Origin: Archegozetes longisetosus
Lineage: Eukaryota > Arthropoda > Arachnida > Sarcoptiformes > Trhypochthoniidae
Length of the DNA: 64,000 bases
Direction of reading: 5' to 3'
NCBI GenBank assembly: GCA_018873245.2
Contig: JAEMBT020000009.1
Coordinates: 5,805,180 to 5,869,179 of the forward strand
The first letter of the stretch is position 1; each line of letters begins with the position of its first letter. Shown in pieces: positions 10,356 to 24,024 of this stretch. The position numbers and the translations under genes were made by a program. A model generated the notes under the pieces. That model was not told the DNA's origin and did not search any database. It saw only the letters and a program-made list of their open reading frames with translations.

Positions 10356-13300
10356 TTAATGGAGTTGAATATGACAAAAACAAAATTTTTTAAGGTAAAC
10401 GTTTTTAATACAATGTGATTCATTACCATATCTACTAATTCTGGTCACACCACCCTTAACAGACCATTCATTAGAAGTTTTGTTCCGATATAACTTTGGT
10501 CTTAATACACCTTTTGATGGATTAACAATTATTGTCATTTCGATTTTCTGTATATTCGTTTCCTCATTTGGTATTATTTCCTAATTAGAAGAATAGGTAA
10601 ATATTTTTCAAATTGTGTGAAGTGATAACTAATAACCTGTGCTTTAATAATAGAATTAAGTGTCAATTTTTGACATAAATTTGAAGGTAAAATTTGATTC
10701 ATATGTTGTATGAATGCTATCGAAGCATTTTTTACTGAATCAGAACTTGTTTTGATGGACTTTCGTTCTTCACAAACACAATACAAGTCGGGTATGAATG
10801 CTTCGGAACATGATCTGTTGGATGGAATCAAATGACGCCATGGAGAATAAACATTATTTCTATAATATTTCTGACTTTCGTTATAAGGAGTGTAATTATC
10901 TGAAAATTTTCGGATCAAAAGTTATTCTAAAAATTTTGATTTTAAGCTAGTTTGTTAAAAATGAAAACTTACTGTGAACGACATCAAGTAATAATTGATG
11001 TAAATCAAGCCATGAAACAAGTTTTTCACTATTTTGATCTAGATATGACTTCAAATGTGGATATTTTTGATGAAGTGTTTGAGGTAAACGAATAGCAAAG
11101 AGAGGCATTCTTTCTTCGATTCTTCCAATATCTTTTTTAGAATAGGTCCAAATCTGTTACCGTGATCTCCCTTTGGACAGAAATTAAGAGAAATTGATAG
11201 AGAATATCCTTAGAACTAATGAGTTGATTAAAATACCATCAATACAAAAAGCATATCTTTAAGCTTTTTACTCATTTTCCTTAAGAAATCAGCAAAATGC
11301 TGATCAATGAGTTGTGCAGAAATCATTGTGAGTTATGTCGATTAAAAAGGAGTAAGCAAATGATGGTTGAAATTGATAATAATTTACGTCAACAAAAGTT
11401 TTCACTTGATCTAAGAAAATATCCACAATTGGTATCTTATTGTCCAAACAAAATTATTGCTTTTCTTATGATTTTTCTTCACATGTATCCAAAGCGGTCG
11501 AGGGTAGAAATCTGTTGGTTTTGCTTTAATAAATCCTTTTCTTAGATAATTGAATAATGTAAGTGACGGATTATCCTCTATAAAAGCAGTTGAATATCCT
11601 TGTGACTTGAATTTATTCCAAATTAATGGGTAATTATCATAAGGACCACTCCATTCATTTGGCAGTTCCTTAAAACCTACCCGTTTTCCTAAGAAAATCA
11701 TTTAATAACTAAATGAGACTTTCTGAATAATGTATAGTAGAGAAAATCGAACATAATATCTATATATAAATGCAAAAGAGGCACTCTTGCAAGTTTTATG
11801 CTTAGCTTAAAAAGCCTCCAAAGTTGAATAAGTAAAAATGAAGTAATCATTTATATATAGTAATTTTTAATATACAATTTTGAATAATCATAACTTGTAG
11901 AGAAATGACGGTTAGCATTTTTGAATACCATTTCTGAGCGTCATACGACATATTATTTATCTGATAAAATTTATTCAAAATTGGAATCTTAGTGGTGAGA
12001 CTCTTCCCTTTTTAGTTATAGTTCTAATCATTGATAAAGAAAACAAATTTTGAACTTATTTGAACTTTCTATAACCTGATTTGTGATAGTTTTGTTTGAA
12101 TTTCTATTTGTTTTAGATATTTTGCTTGTAATTAAAATTATAATTTATGTAAAGTTGTTGTGTTTATCTTTAAAAATTATAACTTTATTAGGAAAAATTA
12201 AAGGGCTTACAGCTTTCCTTTATAAAAGGCTGATGTTTTACTATAAAATTTATTCTTCGGAATGATCAAAATAATATATAATGAGAATAATTCCATTAGT
12301 GACAAGTCGTTTATGACGTTTAAACAAATAAATCAATGATAGATGTAGCTATAGAATGGAATTTTCCTTACTCTCATCAGAACTCATTTATGATTTGTTT
12401 GATTAGATTAATTTGAGAGTCTCACATAAGGAAGTCTAAAAGTTTCCAGTATTAAGTTAAAAGCTATGAAATAATGCGAGCGAGTATTAAACGAAAGCAG
12501 ACAGAGTAAAAGTATACGACTAGTTTTGAAATAAGTTTACTAAACGGAGAAACCATAATCTGTACCAATCTGTCTAGTAAGTCACACACTTGAATGAAGC
12601 ATAAATTTTATTTGCTAGATGCAACTCTTATGAAGCATACAGTGTTTTAATATTGATCGGATTGAATAAATACAGGGGATGGATGGTGAAGATTTACTCA
12701 TTTTTATTTATTGATAACGTTTATCTATGAATCTTATAGATATCTATTATTTATCAAAACAAAGCTTATAATCATGGTTTTAAAACAATATATAATTTGT
12801 TAGTATTAATTCTCATGCCTTTGTGTTAATATCTCCAGAAAAAGATGACTACATCAAATGTTTTTCCAACGGGTTTAAGTCAAAAAATGTTGCTACAACA
12901 TGAAAGATTCATTGCAATCAGGTTTTTCAGCTATTATTGCTAAGCATATTTAATCCAGTTTAATTATAACCGAAGAATTCATTAGAAAACAACGAATTGT
13001 GGACTTGTGACACACAAACAAAGTGCGCATAGATTGCGTTTTTGAAAAATGTTATATTTCAATGGGTTTTTATAATGGAGTTGGAAAACTTTTTAACGCA
13101 GGCATCGCTTTTAAAGGGGTTAACACTGAGAAAAATATTTATACAAATAAATTTTATATCGTTTTAAAGATATGAAGATAGGCTTCATTCTAAAATATTG
13201 TAAATAATTGTATCTTTAAAGTATAATAAAATATCGATACTCAAAAATGAGTAAATTTTGACCATCCATCCTCTATATTTTAACTACAGTGCAAATAGAT

Positions 13301-14749
13301 TTCAACAACAAATTGAACCATAATATTAAAAGTAACCACGCTTAAACATGAGAATTGGTTGATTGCCTATAAAACTTCGAGTAGATGAGCAAAGAGATAG
13401 AGAATAATCTTCTATTAAAAATACAAAAAATTCGAGTTATCTCCAACACTATATAAAACTGATTTTTTAATTCGACAGGCCACATTTTTATAAGCAAGTT
13501 AAGAAGGCATGTTAAAACTGAAATTTTTAGAGAACTTGTTCTCAATGCTAATTTTCCTATTGTCCAGACAATTTTAAGAAAGCTATTAAATTTCAATTTT
13601 AAGAATATGCTGCATTTTCTCCTATATATTAACCTAATTCTCCATTTTGTGGTCATGATACAGTATGACATCTTCGAGTAAATTATTGAGATTTTTGAGA
13701 TTGCATTTTGTTAATCAGTTCAATTTTTGTTTTTCAAATGAATATCATACGGATTTCAACTACTTTCGCGTGAGATTTTCAACTTTAATACGAACCTCAG
13801 TGTAAAGTTATAAGGTTTAAAAAGTTTAGACAATGCAACCCAATTAAATTGAATGATAAATGAATGCATATGATATCGATCGAATGTTCTTTTTAAAAAG
13901 CTTTGAATCGGTTCATCACAAGTTCGGATGCTCTAACAAATAAAGTTTTTATAACTGAATATTTATATGAAACAAAATTCTTATTCGTTTTGAAATAAAG
14001 TTTGCAAGTTCTTTATAATTACCGGTAAGAAACGGAACCATATTTGGATATGAATTGTCTGCAATTTTAGTCAATCCTTTCAAATAAGTTATATTTTGAA
14101 GTTTTTCTAATTCTCTTCTGGTATTAGGCATATGTCGAATAAAGTTAATTCTAGACATCGATTCTATAACTATTATGACTACAGATGGACGATATTGATG
14201 ACCAGATTTAACTTTTTTACTTTGTGGTATAACATAATGAAAGTTTCTATAAATTTTCTTATTATCTCGAAAACAGCTCACATTCAAAAACTCATTATCA
14301 CTCATATGAATTCCAGATTTCGTGTCTATTTGACTATATTTGTGATAAACAATTTTGTCGTCAGAATTTTTTTGACGCCTGAAAAACTGATAAAAACACT
14401 TAAAATCATCGCCGATTGTATGATTAATCATTAATGTATTGTTTGAATTAATATATGTCAGAGAATCAATTTTTGGATTCAGTTTCGATTTACATTTTAT
14501 ACTTTTTGAAAGTTTCCTAGTATAATTCTTCACTGATATATCGAATGGATCGATATTTAGAGGTATTTTACATGCACTTCGGTTTGAAACTAATTTAGGA
14601 GTCGTATAATTTCTCAGGTATTTGAATTCATAGATATTAAATTCAAAACCATTCATCGAAACAATTGTTATTAAGCATACTATACAAAGAAGAATAACTG
14701 AGTTAAGTAATCTTTTTTCACAATTCAATAAATTTTTGTGCATTTTCAA
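10356..14749 (-). pseudogene. DUF229 (sulfatase-like) gene, copy A, probably inactive
   Basis: DUF229 proteins have an alkaline-phosphatase/sulfatase-like fold, usually anchored by an N-terminal membrane helix. Exons: 14023-14749, 11237-11688, 10973-11170, 10637-10899 and 10356-10580. Exon 1 is open from MKMHKNLL, with a hydrophobic anchor at residues 17-33 (LILLCIVCLITIVS-like), SACKIPLNIDPFD, VVIIVIESMSRINF (the metal/nucleophile region of the family) and NSYPNMVPFLTG. Against copy B, exon 2 has a 1-base deletion in an A run at about 11450 and a 5-base deletion at about 11320, and exon 3 a 1-base deletion at about 11132. The GDHG motif survives at the exon 2/3 junction. Intron 1 is 2.3 kb and holds a MITE. 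Either this is a pseudogene or some homopolymer indels are assembly errors. Confidence 0.8.
12673..13275. mobile_element. TA-flanked MITE in intron 1 of DUF229 copy A
   Basis: The inverted ends begin CAGGGGATGGATGGT at 12673 and, read from the other strand, TAGAGGATGGATGGT at 13275. Both run on through ATTTACTCATTTTT, giving about 35-40 bp of similarity. Both ends are flanked by TA. It is non-coding, 603 bp, and absent from the equivalent intron of copy B, so it inserted after the gene duplication. Confidence 0.75.
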
Positions 14750-15963
14750 ACATAATAAATCAATTGAGTTCGATTAAATTATTTTTTCACGAAAATTTTC
14801 TTAACAATTTATAAAGGAAAAGAATACTTCTTGATGGAAAACTTGTCAAGTAGACATTGGAAAAGATTCTTGGAATTTTATATTCACAAGTCAATAAGTT
14901 TATGACTTCTAATATGTTACAGTCAGTGAGTCAGTGGATTATAAGCTGAGAGCTTATTGGCTGACCTGATAGTGAAAGGCAATTTAAGCTCATTCATTAA
15001 AAAGTTTTTGTGGCACCCATAAACTGAGATAATAATTTTTGACTGACTTATTTCATTTATACTCGTGTGAGCTGAAAAGTTTGATGAGCTTTAAAAGAGG
15101 GTCTCAAAAAATTTCTAAATCGTAACTCATAAGATAATTCTATGATAGATTTATTAATTAAGTGATAACTTTCGAAGAAAGCTAGAGCTGACTATCTTAA
15201 CGAAAGGGATTGTCCAAAGTATTTTTTAATAATATTATCAAGATTTATAATAATTTAAGCTATACACAAGCTGTATATCTGATAACAATGACGGGAGTAT
15301 GAGAATATGATTACGACGAAATCTTTATGTCAAAACATGGGTAATTTAAGTATTATGAGGTTTATTTTATTTGGTGTTACCACAACAGAGCTATTATCTC
15401 CTTTGACTTATAATCGAACGAGTAAAATCATTTTAGTAAAATATCAATTAATAAAACATTTTATAAATAAATATGCTCACATACTAAGTTATAAACTGCA
15501 AGTCGTATTGGATATTTGTTTCATCATTTTCGTATTGCGCTTAAGTGCAGTACTTAACTGCAGAATATAAAAAATTGTTAGGTACATTCAGATTTCCTTT
15601 AACTTCTGAGTCGTAAAGGACTTTTTGTTAGAAAACCTTAACTAGTGATTAAATCCTTAGAATAAAGCCTCACGAGTTCAATTTTAGCTTGCAAAGTTCT
15701 AATGCTTGCAAAAACTATATTTTTATTTGAATTTTATATTTTGAGTAATCCCGGTATCACAAAATAAGTGTGACAATGTTTAACAGTAAGTTGACAAGCA
15801 CCCAGATTTGAACTCGACAAGACTTGGTCAATCTACTAAAGAAGCTTATTTAAATTGAAACTTTTAATAGAGAACTACCATTCATCTGTATATAGTGTAA
15901 ACACAAGAATAAAGATTTTGAAACAATTCATATCAATCAAAAATAAAGTTAAATAATAGGTTA
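14750..15963. other. Intergenic, no gene supported
   Basis: AT-rich sequence upstream of DUF229 copy A. The open frame at 15307-15570 (+) has no recognisable domain and ordinary intergenic composition; I do not call it a gene. Confidence 0.5.
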
Positions 15964-16366
15964 CACTCTAAAAACTTTTTTATTCATATGTCATAAAAAG
16001 ACGTTAGTACTACTCAAAAAACACGTAAAACTGACATGTTCCAAGTCTAATAAAAGATATGCAAAAGGCTTTTAGACATACGTATTCCTAAAATCAGCAA
16101 TTCGTGCGTCTAAAATAAAACTTCTAAGAATATTTCTTAGAAAGATTTTTTAGGTAAGAAATTTGTATGGATAAAGATATACAATCATCTTATTTCAAAC
16201 TTAGGGTCAGATATAAGATTTGATATATCTCTAGAAGTTGTATTTCAAACATGCAAGTAGCTGGATTAAGACATACGTACGTCTTTTGCTTATCTTTTAT
16301 TAGACTTAGAATCATCTCAGTTGTATATGGCTTTTAAGACGTTTGAGTAAAAAATTTTTTAGAGTA
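15964..16366. mobile_element. MITE with about 100-bp inverted ends
   Basis: The left end CACTCTAAAAACTTTTTTA at 15964 is matched in reverse complement by the right end at 16366. The similarity continues through AAGTCTAATAAAAGATA to the middle of the element, about 100 bp per arm with scattered differences. TA flanks both sides. It is non-coding, 403 bp, and Tc1/mariner-like by its TA target. Confidence 0.75.
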
Positions 16367-16858
16367 TAGTGCTAGAAAAAGACCTTTATAAACGTCATTT
16401 CGGAGCTTGAAAACTCAAATCCTTGTTTGTGTGATTCTTAACAATTAACAGTTGTACTTAGAAACATTTAAGCAAATTAATTGAATTTAGACCTGTTTAT
16501 TCGTTATAAGATTCATTTTTCGAAGGAATTACAAAATTTCATAAAGAAATTTGAACGCAGTCAGTAGAGTTTGAAAGTATGTTGTGAAATGTAAATATAG
16601 ATAAAAAAATTTTTTAAGAAAATTTAGTTCTTACGATCAGCTTATTTGACAGTATAACTGAAATACTTGGATTAAAGTATTGAAATGTCATTTACGATGT
16701 ATTTTGAGTTCATTAATTATTTTTTAAGATTAAGGGGAACAAAGTTAAATACTTTATAGGAAAAGTTTCAAAAATTCAAGTGTTTTTTTGAAAATAACAG
16801 TTATTTCTTTAATTAAAATTACAATTAATGCTTTTGAATGGGAAATTATTAAAGAAGC
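16367..16858. other. No gene seen
   Basis: AT-rich sequence between a MITE and a hAT transposase remnant; nothing recognised. Confidence 0.5.
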
Positions 16859-17110
16859 TTAAATCAATTTTTGAATATTTATCATTAGATTTATCATCTT
16901 TAATAGTTTAGGAGTTTGAGATGCGAAAACTTTAAATTCATTATGTATTATTGAAAAATTGACTTTAGAGCAATTTTCAGCCTTAACCATACAAACATTC
17001 AAACGATTTCTTTCATCAGTCCAGATATTCTTTATTACACTGAAAATTCGTTCTACGAAATCATTCTCATTAGGGATCGCCATAACAGTTTCGATAATGC
17101 TTGATAAAGT
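16859..17110 (-). mobile_element. hAT transposase C-terminal remnant
   Basis: It reads FVERIFSVIKNIWTDERNRL followed by NVCMVKAENCSKVNFS. This matches the C-terminal dimerisation region of one branch of hAT transposases (pattern ERVFS-MKN-WTDERNR-...VKAEL). Only this end survives; upstream the frame runs into unrelated sequence around 17110-17270. No inverted ends were found next to it. Confidence 0.7.
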
Positions 17111-17272
17111 AAAGCCAATAAAAAAACACAAAAAGTTCATTTTCATATTTTGAAAATTTACCATTCCTGGACGTCTCAATGTCAAAGAACCATATCTCCA
17201 CGGACACAGGACAGAGATCTCTATTTCTGGATGCCTGGGCACTCTGTCATTAATGGAAAAATTGACCCCCAC

Positions 17273-17744
17273 TTGAACTATTATTACTATTAAGTTATTT
17301 ATTTAACTTCAGTCATTTTAATTTTTGTGACGCAATAAAACAATGTTACTAGGTTTAACCAATAGAGAGAATAATACTTTTAGCACTATTAGAGCAGACG
17401 CAAAAGTGTTGTAAAACTTTTATTTTAAGTTTGCATAAACTTTTCAAACCTTCTTTCAACTTATAGAGCAGATTAATATAAACTTTAAAGCAGAATATCT
17501 CTTAAGTTTTCGGAAATGATTACTTTAATTTCCAGGGCGTCTATTGAATAAACTTTTCCTTAGTTCTTTGAATTTTTTGAGGAAGAACCTTAAAGAATAT
17601 TTTTAATGTTTATTTTGAGATGTCCTCATCACTCAACCTTCAACTCAAGCTCTATAATCGCTTAACAACTTCAATAACCTGAGCTTTTGTGCACTTTCTC
17701 TAGAAATATCTTTAGTCAGTTCCTAATCTACTTAATTACCAGCT
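17273..17744. other. No gene seen
   Basis: AT-rich filler between the hAT remnant and the hAT-like MITE. Confidence 0.5.
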
Positions 17745-18252
17745 AGGGTGACCACATATATTTTTCGAAGAGGCAGGACAAGAATGTAAGGGTCACCCTT
17801 GTAAATTTTTAAAATTTTATTTTGGACTCAATGTTAATTTTTACATATTCAAACATTTTTCATACATTAGTTTTTAAAAAATTATTGACGTCTTGCTTAT
17901 TTATGCCTAAACTTATATTTCTTATCTGATTTTATAGCATTAAGTAATGCAGCATTATTTTTTAACAAAGTTATGAAATTTAGAACAAGACATTGAAAAA
18001 TTAAATCTTGTACATAATTCTGCTTTAACTAAATTAATATCCATTCTGTCTCGTTCATTTGTTTATAAGAGTTTTACCAATATAACACTAGAAATAGTAT
18101 TTGGAGATTAAGTCTGATGAGAGTAAAACTTTTAATATTAAGGTTTAATGAAATGCAGGATAAACACGTCCTGCGTAATACCTTTGCGAGACAAAGGACA
18201 CAAGACCCGATTTGCAGGATTGTCCTGCACAATGAAGAACATGTGGTCACCT
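17745..18252. mobile_element. Non-autonomous hAT-like element (GGTGACCA ends)
   Basis: The left end reads AGGGTGACCACATAT and the right end is its inverse, ATGTGGTCACCTT. Inside each end lie short CAGGACA/TGTCCTG-type motifs in both orientations. The same end and internal motif type occur in the element at 58403-58963, so they are two members of one family. No coding sequence. I could not establish an 8-bp target duplication here. Confidence 0.6.
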
Positions 18253-20220
18253 TATTATTAATCTATTAACCCTTTACTCAGAAATAGTACAAAGAAACCT
18301 AATAATGGCGAAAGTTCCTCAAAAGAAGAGGCATTCAATAGTCAGACTCAAAATCCTAAATGTCAACTCATTTTTTGTATAATTAAATTTGAATAAAGTT
18401 AAAATTGAAAAGAAGGTTATGTATGAGTGTTAATTGTTTAAAAAAAGTGCTTCAATAATAATCAAAGTGAACCACGCTCAGCAGCTCCTCAGGCTTAGAT
18501 CCGCCACAACCACAGTTCCTGACTCGTGATCATTTTGAAACAAATCATGCCACAAACAAAATACACCTCAATTTAATTAATGTAAGTTATTTATTGACTT
18601 ACATTATTTATTTGAATACACATAAAATTAAATACGACTTGATCTTAATTCTAGTTTAAGAAAAATTTCTTTTGCACAATATTTTGAGGAAGATATTGTT
18701 TGGAAACTTTATTTTAAGAAATAGACTAAAAATATCTTCTCAATAATAAAAAAGAACTGAATCGAGTAGTGATGTGAAACAAAGAATTATTTGGTTTTAT
18801 ATTTTTAACCTTAAAATGCTGTCATCGTTCGCCTTAATTGATTGCAGTCAAAATCTATTGATCATAATTGGGAACCTTATTCATAGTGATTCATTGCCGG
18901 AGGACAGATTAATCGAAAGTACGATATTTTATATATTTCTCTAAACGTTCGGAAACTTTAAGATAAGTACTGATGATGAAATTAGTAATAAAATGAGCTG
19001 AATTTATCTTTCGAAGAGTTCTAGTTCCCGCATTTTTCCAAAAATCTCCGAACTGTTCGAAAATTTCAGTTTTTCTGGATTTGGTCTGAATTTATTTTGA
19101 AACAATGAAGTTCAATATTAAAATATAACATGATCAGTAATATTTTTAAAAGTAAATGAAACTTCAAATTTTTTTTCAAAAGAACTAATTAAAAAAGATA
19201 AAGACTAAAACATGTGCTCGTGAAAAGTTCCATTTTTATCAACTGCTTTTTCATATTCTACCTAAATATGTAATTTTCAAAAGAAATCTGAGGTGTATTA
19301 ATAAAATACTTGATCTCTTCAAATGCATGCTAATGACTTTAAAAAAATAATCTAAAAGCATGGCTAAACTTTTATTCACCTTTGAAAACTACTTAATTAC
19401 ATATTCAAGTTAGACAGGGTTTACTGTAACAGCTAATTCTAAGATATAAAGGAGTGCTGGTTGGGCTAGTAATTCAGTTATAACCTTTTGTCTGAGTTTT
19501 CGATGTTTTTAGTCCGATTTTCCGACTAAACTACTAAGGTTTCATATCCAAAAAAGTCCACGTTCAGTTCACTTGATATTTTATAAGTCAATTGTATGTT
19601 CTTACAGTAATATCGGTATAGCTTGTGATTCCAATCATTCATCGTTTTATGGTCACGTGTGAATTATTAAAATATTGAAAACAGAGCCATCGTTAATGAC
19701 GTTGAACCAACATTTATACAGTAGATTTTAAAAACTCTTTCCTCAATGACATTTAAAGTATCTTACCATTAGTTTTATACTAACTGAGAAAGTTTATGGG
19801 TTTACATTTCTTGGTCTGCTCAAATCAAATTTATTTGAGTTATGGTGGATGGATTTTTTTAACAGTTAGGTAGTATCTAAAATAATTGAATTTCTTAAAT
19901 CGCTTAATTCACTAATATTTTTGATGAAATGTATAGACTGAGCAAAATTAATCGATAATGTTAAGTCGATAATAGTTGAGCGAATTTCATCGATAGTGAA
20001 TAAATAAAGTAATTTTGATATTATTTACATAAGGAAACTCAATTTAAGATAATAAATATTAATATATAGAATTTCATATTGTATAAAGTGTGAACATATA
20101 TAATCTTACATATTCTGGGGTTTATTGCAAGACAAATAATATTAATAAATCAAAGAGGAGACTCAATACTACATCTTTCTAATGTCACTTGATTCTGAAG
20201 CTGACTTTACAAATCAGGAG
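18253..20220. other. Long gene-poor stretch, nothing recognised
   Basis: About 2 kb of AT-rich DNA with no credible coding frame, no clear inverted ends and no tandem array. It is possibly a graveyard of unrecognisable transposon sequence. Confidence 0.5.
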
Positions 20221-20635
20221 TAGGGTTGCCAACACTGGATGGAGTGAAAGTTGGAGTAAGTCCCAAAGAGGGGACCATAAGGTAATTTTTAAGAGCAATT
20301 TCAAACAAGTTCAAAATCTAAGGGAGGTACCATGAGATAAAATTTCAATCTCTAACTTTCGCCTGCGCTTAAGTTTGGAGACATTCAGCAGTATTCACGA
20401 ACACCACTTGAGGCTTAAGTGTGACAGCCAAATTGCCTTAATGAGAAGAAACCTGAGTTTGAATCCGAAATTTGAACAATAGAAACTTAACTGCTCTAAG
20501 GCTCTATCGGTTAAATCTAGAAAAAATTTCAAAGTAGAAGATTGTTCGTTTTCAATTTTTGAAAAGTCACTCTTAACATAAGTGTTATTTATGAATAAGG
20601 CTGGTTGTCTCGAGACTGGAAAGCTGGCATCCCTA
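20221..20635. mobile_element. hAT-like MITE (TAGGGxTGCCA ends)
   Basis: The left end TAGGGTTGCCAACACTGGA and the right end, read on the minus strand, TAGGGATGCCAGCTTTCCAG form degenerate inverted repeats of hAT type. Flanking 8-mers ATCAGGAG and TTCAGAAA match at 5 of 8 positions, compatible with a decayed 8-bp duplication. About 415 bp, with no transposase. Confidence 0.55.
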
Positions 20636-20884
20636 TTCAGAAACGTCTGGCCACTCTGATGGTACAATCTTTACTCAAGTCCTTATTAGATCTTAGAATT
20701 TAAATAGAGAGAACCTAAAAATAAGATTAAAATATGTTGCGCATTCATGAAATAGTTCCTTTAAAGTTTCAGTTTAACCACAATTATGTCGAATCAAAAT
20801 TTGGCAAACAATTTTCAAAGCATCGGCAATTGCCATGAGGTTTATTGTGCAAAGATTAGTAAAAAGACTTTCTTAATCACATTA

Positions 20885-23800
20885 TTAATGGAGTTGGATA
20901 TGACAAAAACAAAATTTTTTAAGGTAAACGTTTTTAATACAATGTGATTCATTACCATATCTACTAATTCTGGTCACACCGCCCTTAACAGACCATTCAT
21001 TAGAAGTTTTGTTCCGATTTAACTGTGCTCTTAATACACCTTTTGATGGATTAACAATTATTGTCATTTCGATTTTCTGTATATTCGTTTCCTCATTTGG
21101 TATTATTTCCTAATTAGAAAAATAGGTAAATATTTTTCAAATTATGTGAAGTGATGACTAATAACCTGTGCTTTAATAATAGAATTAAGTGTCAATTTTT
21201 GACATAAATTTGAAGGTAAAATTTGATTCATATGTTGTATGAATGCATTCGAAGCATTTTTTACTAAATCAGAACTTGTTTTGATGGACTTTCGTTCTTC
21301 ACAAACACAATACAAGTCGGGTATGAATGCTTCGGAACATGATCTGTTGGATGGAATCAAATGACGCCATGGAGAATAAACATTATTTCTATAATATTTC
21401 TGACTTTCGTTATAAGGAGTGTAATTATCTGAAAATTTTCGGATCAAAAGTTATTCTAAAAATTTTGATTTTAAGCTAATTCGTTAAAAATGAAAACTTA
21501 CTGTGAACGACATCAAGTAATAATTGATGTAAATCAAGCCATGAAACAAGTTTTTCACTATTTTGATCTAGATATGACTTCAAATGTGGATATTTTTGGT
21601 AAAGTGTTTGAGGTAAACGAATAGCAAAGAGAGGCATTCTTTCTTCAATTCTTCCAATATCTGTTTGTAGAATAGGTCCATATCTGTTACCGTGATCTCC
21701 CTTTCGATAGATAAATCAATTAAATCGAAAGAACTTTTAAAAGCTTAGACTTGTTATTTTCTAAGACATTCAATACCATTAGTATCAGAACCATATCTTT
21801 TAACTTTTCACTCATTTTTCTCAAGAAATTAGCGAAATGTTGATCAATAAGTTGTGCAGAATTAAAATTATAATGAGTTATATCAATCAAAAAGGCATAA
21901 GTAAATGAAGGCTCACCCCTATCGTAACTTTTGTCAACAAAAGTTTTCACTTGATCTAAGAAAATATCCACAATTGGTATCTTATTGTCCAAACAAAAAT
22001 TATTGCTTTTCTTATGATTTTTCTTCACATGTATCCAAAGCGGTCGAGGGTAGAAATCTGTTGGTTTTGCTTTAATAAACCCTTTTCTTAAATAATTGAA
22101 TAATGTAAGTGACGGATTATCCTCTATAAAAGCAGTTGAATAGCCTTTTGATTTGAATTTACTCCAAATTAAAGGAAGGTTATCATATGGACCCTTAAAT
22201 TCATTTGATAGTTCCTTAATATCAATTCGTTTTCCTAAAAAAGTCATTTAATAACTAAATACGAATTTAGAATTTAAAAGTTTTTTCTCGAAGTAAAACA
22301 ACATTCTGATTTTCTTCTGACCTGTCTATTGTTATGTTTTACTTTTTAAAGTCAATTAATGTAAGTTCATTATTTGTTTGATAAGATAACTTGAACTTTT
22401 GTTATTGAAGTTCAATTGGAATATTACGTTTTAATGTGTTGGATCGTTCGACAAATCTTTAAATTAAATTAATTACTCAGAGTTTGTTTATTTAATTAGG
22501 ACTACTTTTCTTGTCTTTATTCCATCCATCGAAATACATGTTACCATCATTCTATCCATTCAATGAATACGTCTTGGAAACTATTTTTCAACGTCTCCTT
22601 TAGCTTCGCGTCCATAAAAGACTTTAAACCATGAAAACTATCTAATTCTTTATTATTTTTAACGCAAAACAAAAACTCTTTCACTTTGATCGATTATAAT
22701 GTTATGATAGAATTTGAAAAATGAAACAAAAAATTTATATATACATAACTGTAATTACAGGTGATGTAATGTACAAATTTCTTTCTTATGACTTATAATT
22801 TCTTATTAATTGATTCACTTTAGAGACTTATCAAACGACCCAATATATGTATGATTTAGGTCTTATTAAACTAGCATTTCATATCAATGAGAAATAAATG
22901 TCACTCAGTATTAGAAACGTATTTCCAGTATTTTTTTTCAATATTTAACTACTAGGGGATAGATACTGTATTATAATTGAAGTTATCTAAGCGGCAGATA
23001 TCAAATATTAAAAAATCACAAGTTTATTCGAGCAATATCTATACTGCTTTTATTTCTATGGTAATAATAGAAAACCCCTTAGATAAATTTGTCTTTTATT
23101 TTCTTTATTAGACAGTTTCAAAGCTTTTAACTTTTCTCACATACAAAATCTGTCGCAAATGTCTTCAGAACTTAAAAAATATTTAAATAATTACCGGTAA
23201 GAAATGGAACCATATTTGGATATGAATTGTCTGCAATTTTAGTCAATCCTTTCAAATAAGTTATATTTTGAAGTTTTTCTAATTCTCTTCTGGTATTAGG
23301 CATATGTCGAATAAAATTAATTCTAGACATCGATTCTATAACTATTATGACTACAGATGGACGATATTGATGACCAGATTTAACTTTTTTACTTTGTGGT
23401 ATAACATAATGAAAGTTTCTATAAATTTTCTTATTATCTCGAAAACAGCTCACATTCACGAACTCATTATTAAGCATAGAAATACCAGTTTTGGAATGAT
23501 TTGACCATATTTTAGATAAGCAATACTGTAATCAGAATTTTTTCGACGGTTTAAAAATTGATAGAAGCACTGAACACCATCACTGATTGTATTGTTGATC
23601 ATTAGTGTATTATTTGAATTAATAAAAGTTAAATAATCACACTTTTGATCGAATTTCAATTTACATATTGTACTTTTGGAAGTTTCTTAATATAATTCTT
23701 TATTGACTTGTCAAATGGGTCGATATTAAGGGGTATTTTACATGAACTTAAGTTAGCAGTTGAAAGTTGAATTGTCGAGTTTTTGATGATTTTTAATTTA

Positions 23801-24024
23801 TAATCATTTAACTTGAAATTATCTGTCGATACATTGATAGATGCACTTCGACTGAGATCTGCTTTAGTGATATTATTGTTTATCAAGTATTTATAATCAA
23901 ATTTAACAGTCTTGTATCTATAATTACTCATCAATAAATTGAATGTTGTTATTACACCAATGAAACACAAAAATATGACTAATTTTAAAACCTTTTTCTC
24001 TTTATTAAAAGCACTTTTGTACAT
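20885..24024 (-). pseudogene. DUF229 (sulfatase-like) gene, copy B, exon 1 frameshifted
   Basis: Exons: 23195-24024, 21777-22234, 21502-21700, 21166-21428 and 20885-21109. Introns 2-4 are 76, 73 and 56 nt with clean GT-AG ends. Exons 2-5 are open and in register. They carry AFIEDNPSLTLFNYLRKGF, FYPRPLWIHVKKNHK, the junction-spanning LILM|GDHGNRYG (a conserved metal-binding motif of the family), and the C-terminus GGVTRISRYGNESHC...KKFCFC. Exon 1 encodes an N-terminal hydrophobic anchor (LVIFLCFIGVITTF) and VVIIVIESMSRINF, but against copy A it lacks one base at about 23675 and one at about 23490. The exons sum to 1975 nt; adding those two gives 1977 (658 aa). Both lost bases are in or beside A runs, so an assembly error is possible. 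Otherwise it is a recently inactivated gene. Confidence 0.8.

Noticed and set aside
13342-13671. 109-aa minus-strand frame inside the DUF229 copy A intron
   Set aside because: No family resemblance; its residues are those of translated AT-rich DNA. Considered as a LINE fragment but no reverse-transcriptase motif is present.
15307-15570. 87-aa plus-strand frame, partly hydrophobic
   Set aside because: No domain, no splice context and a composition expected of AT-rich chance frames.
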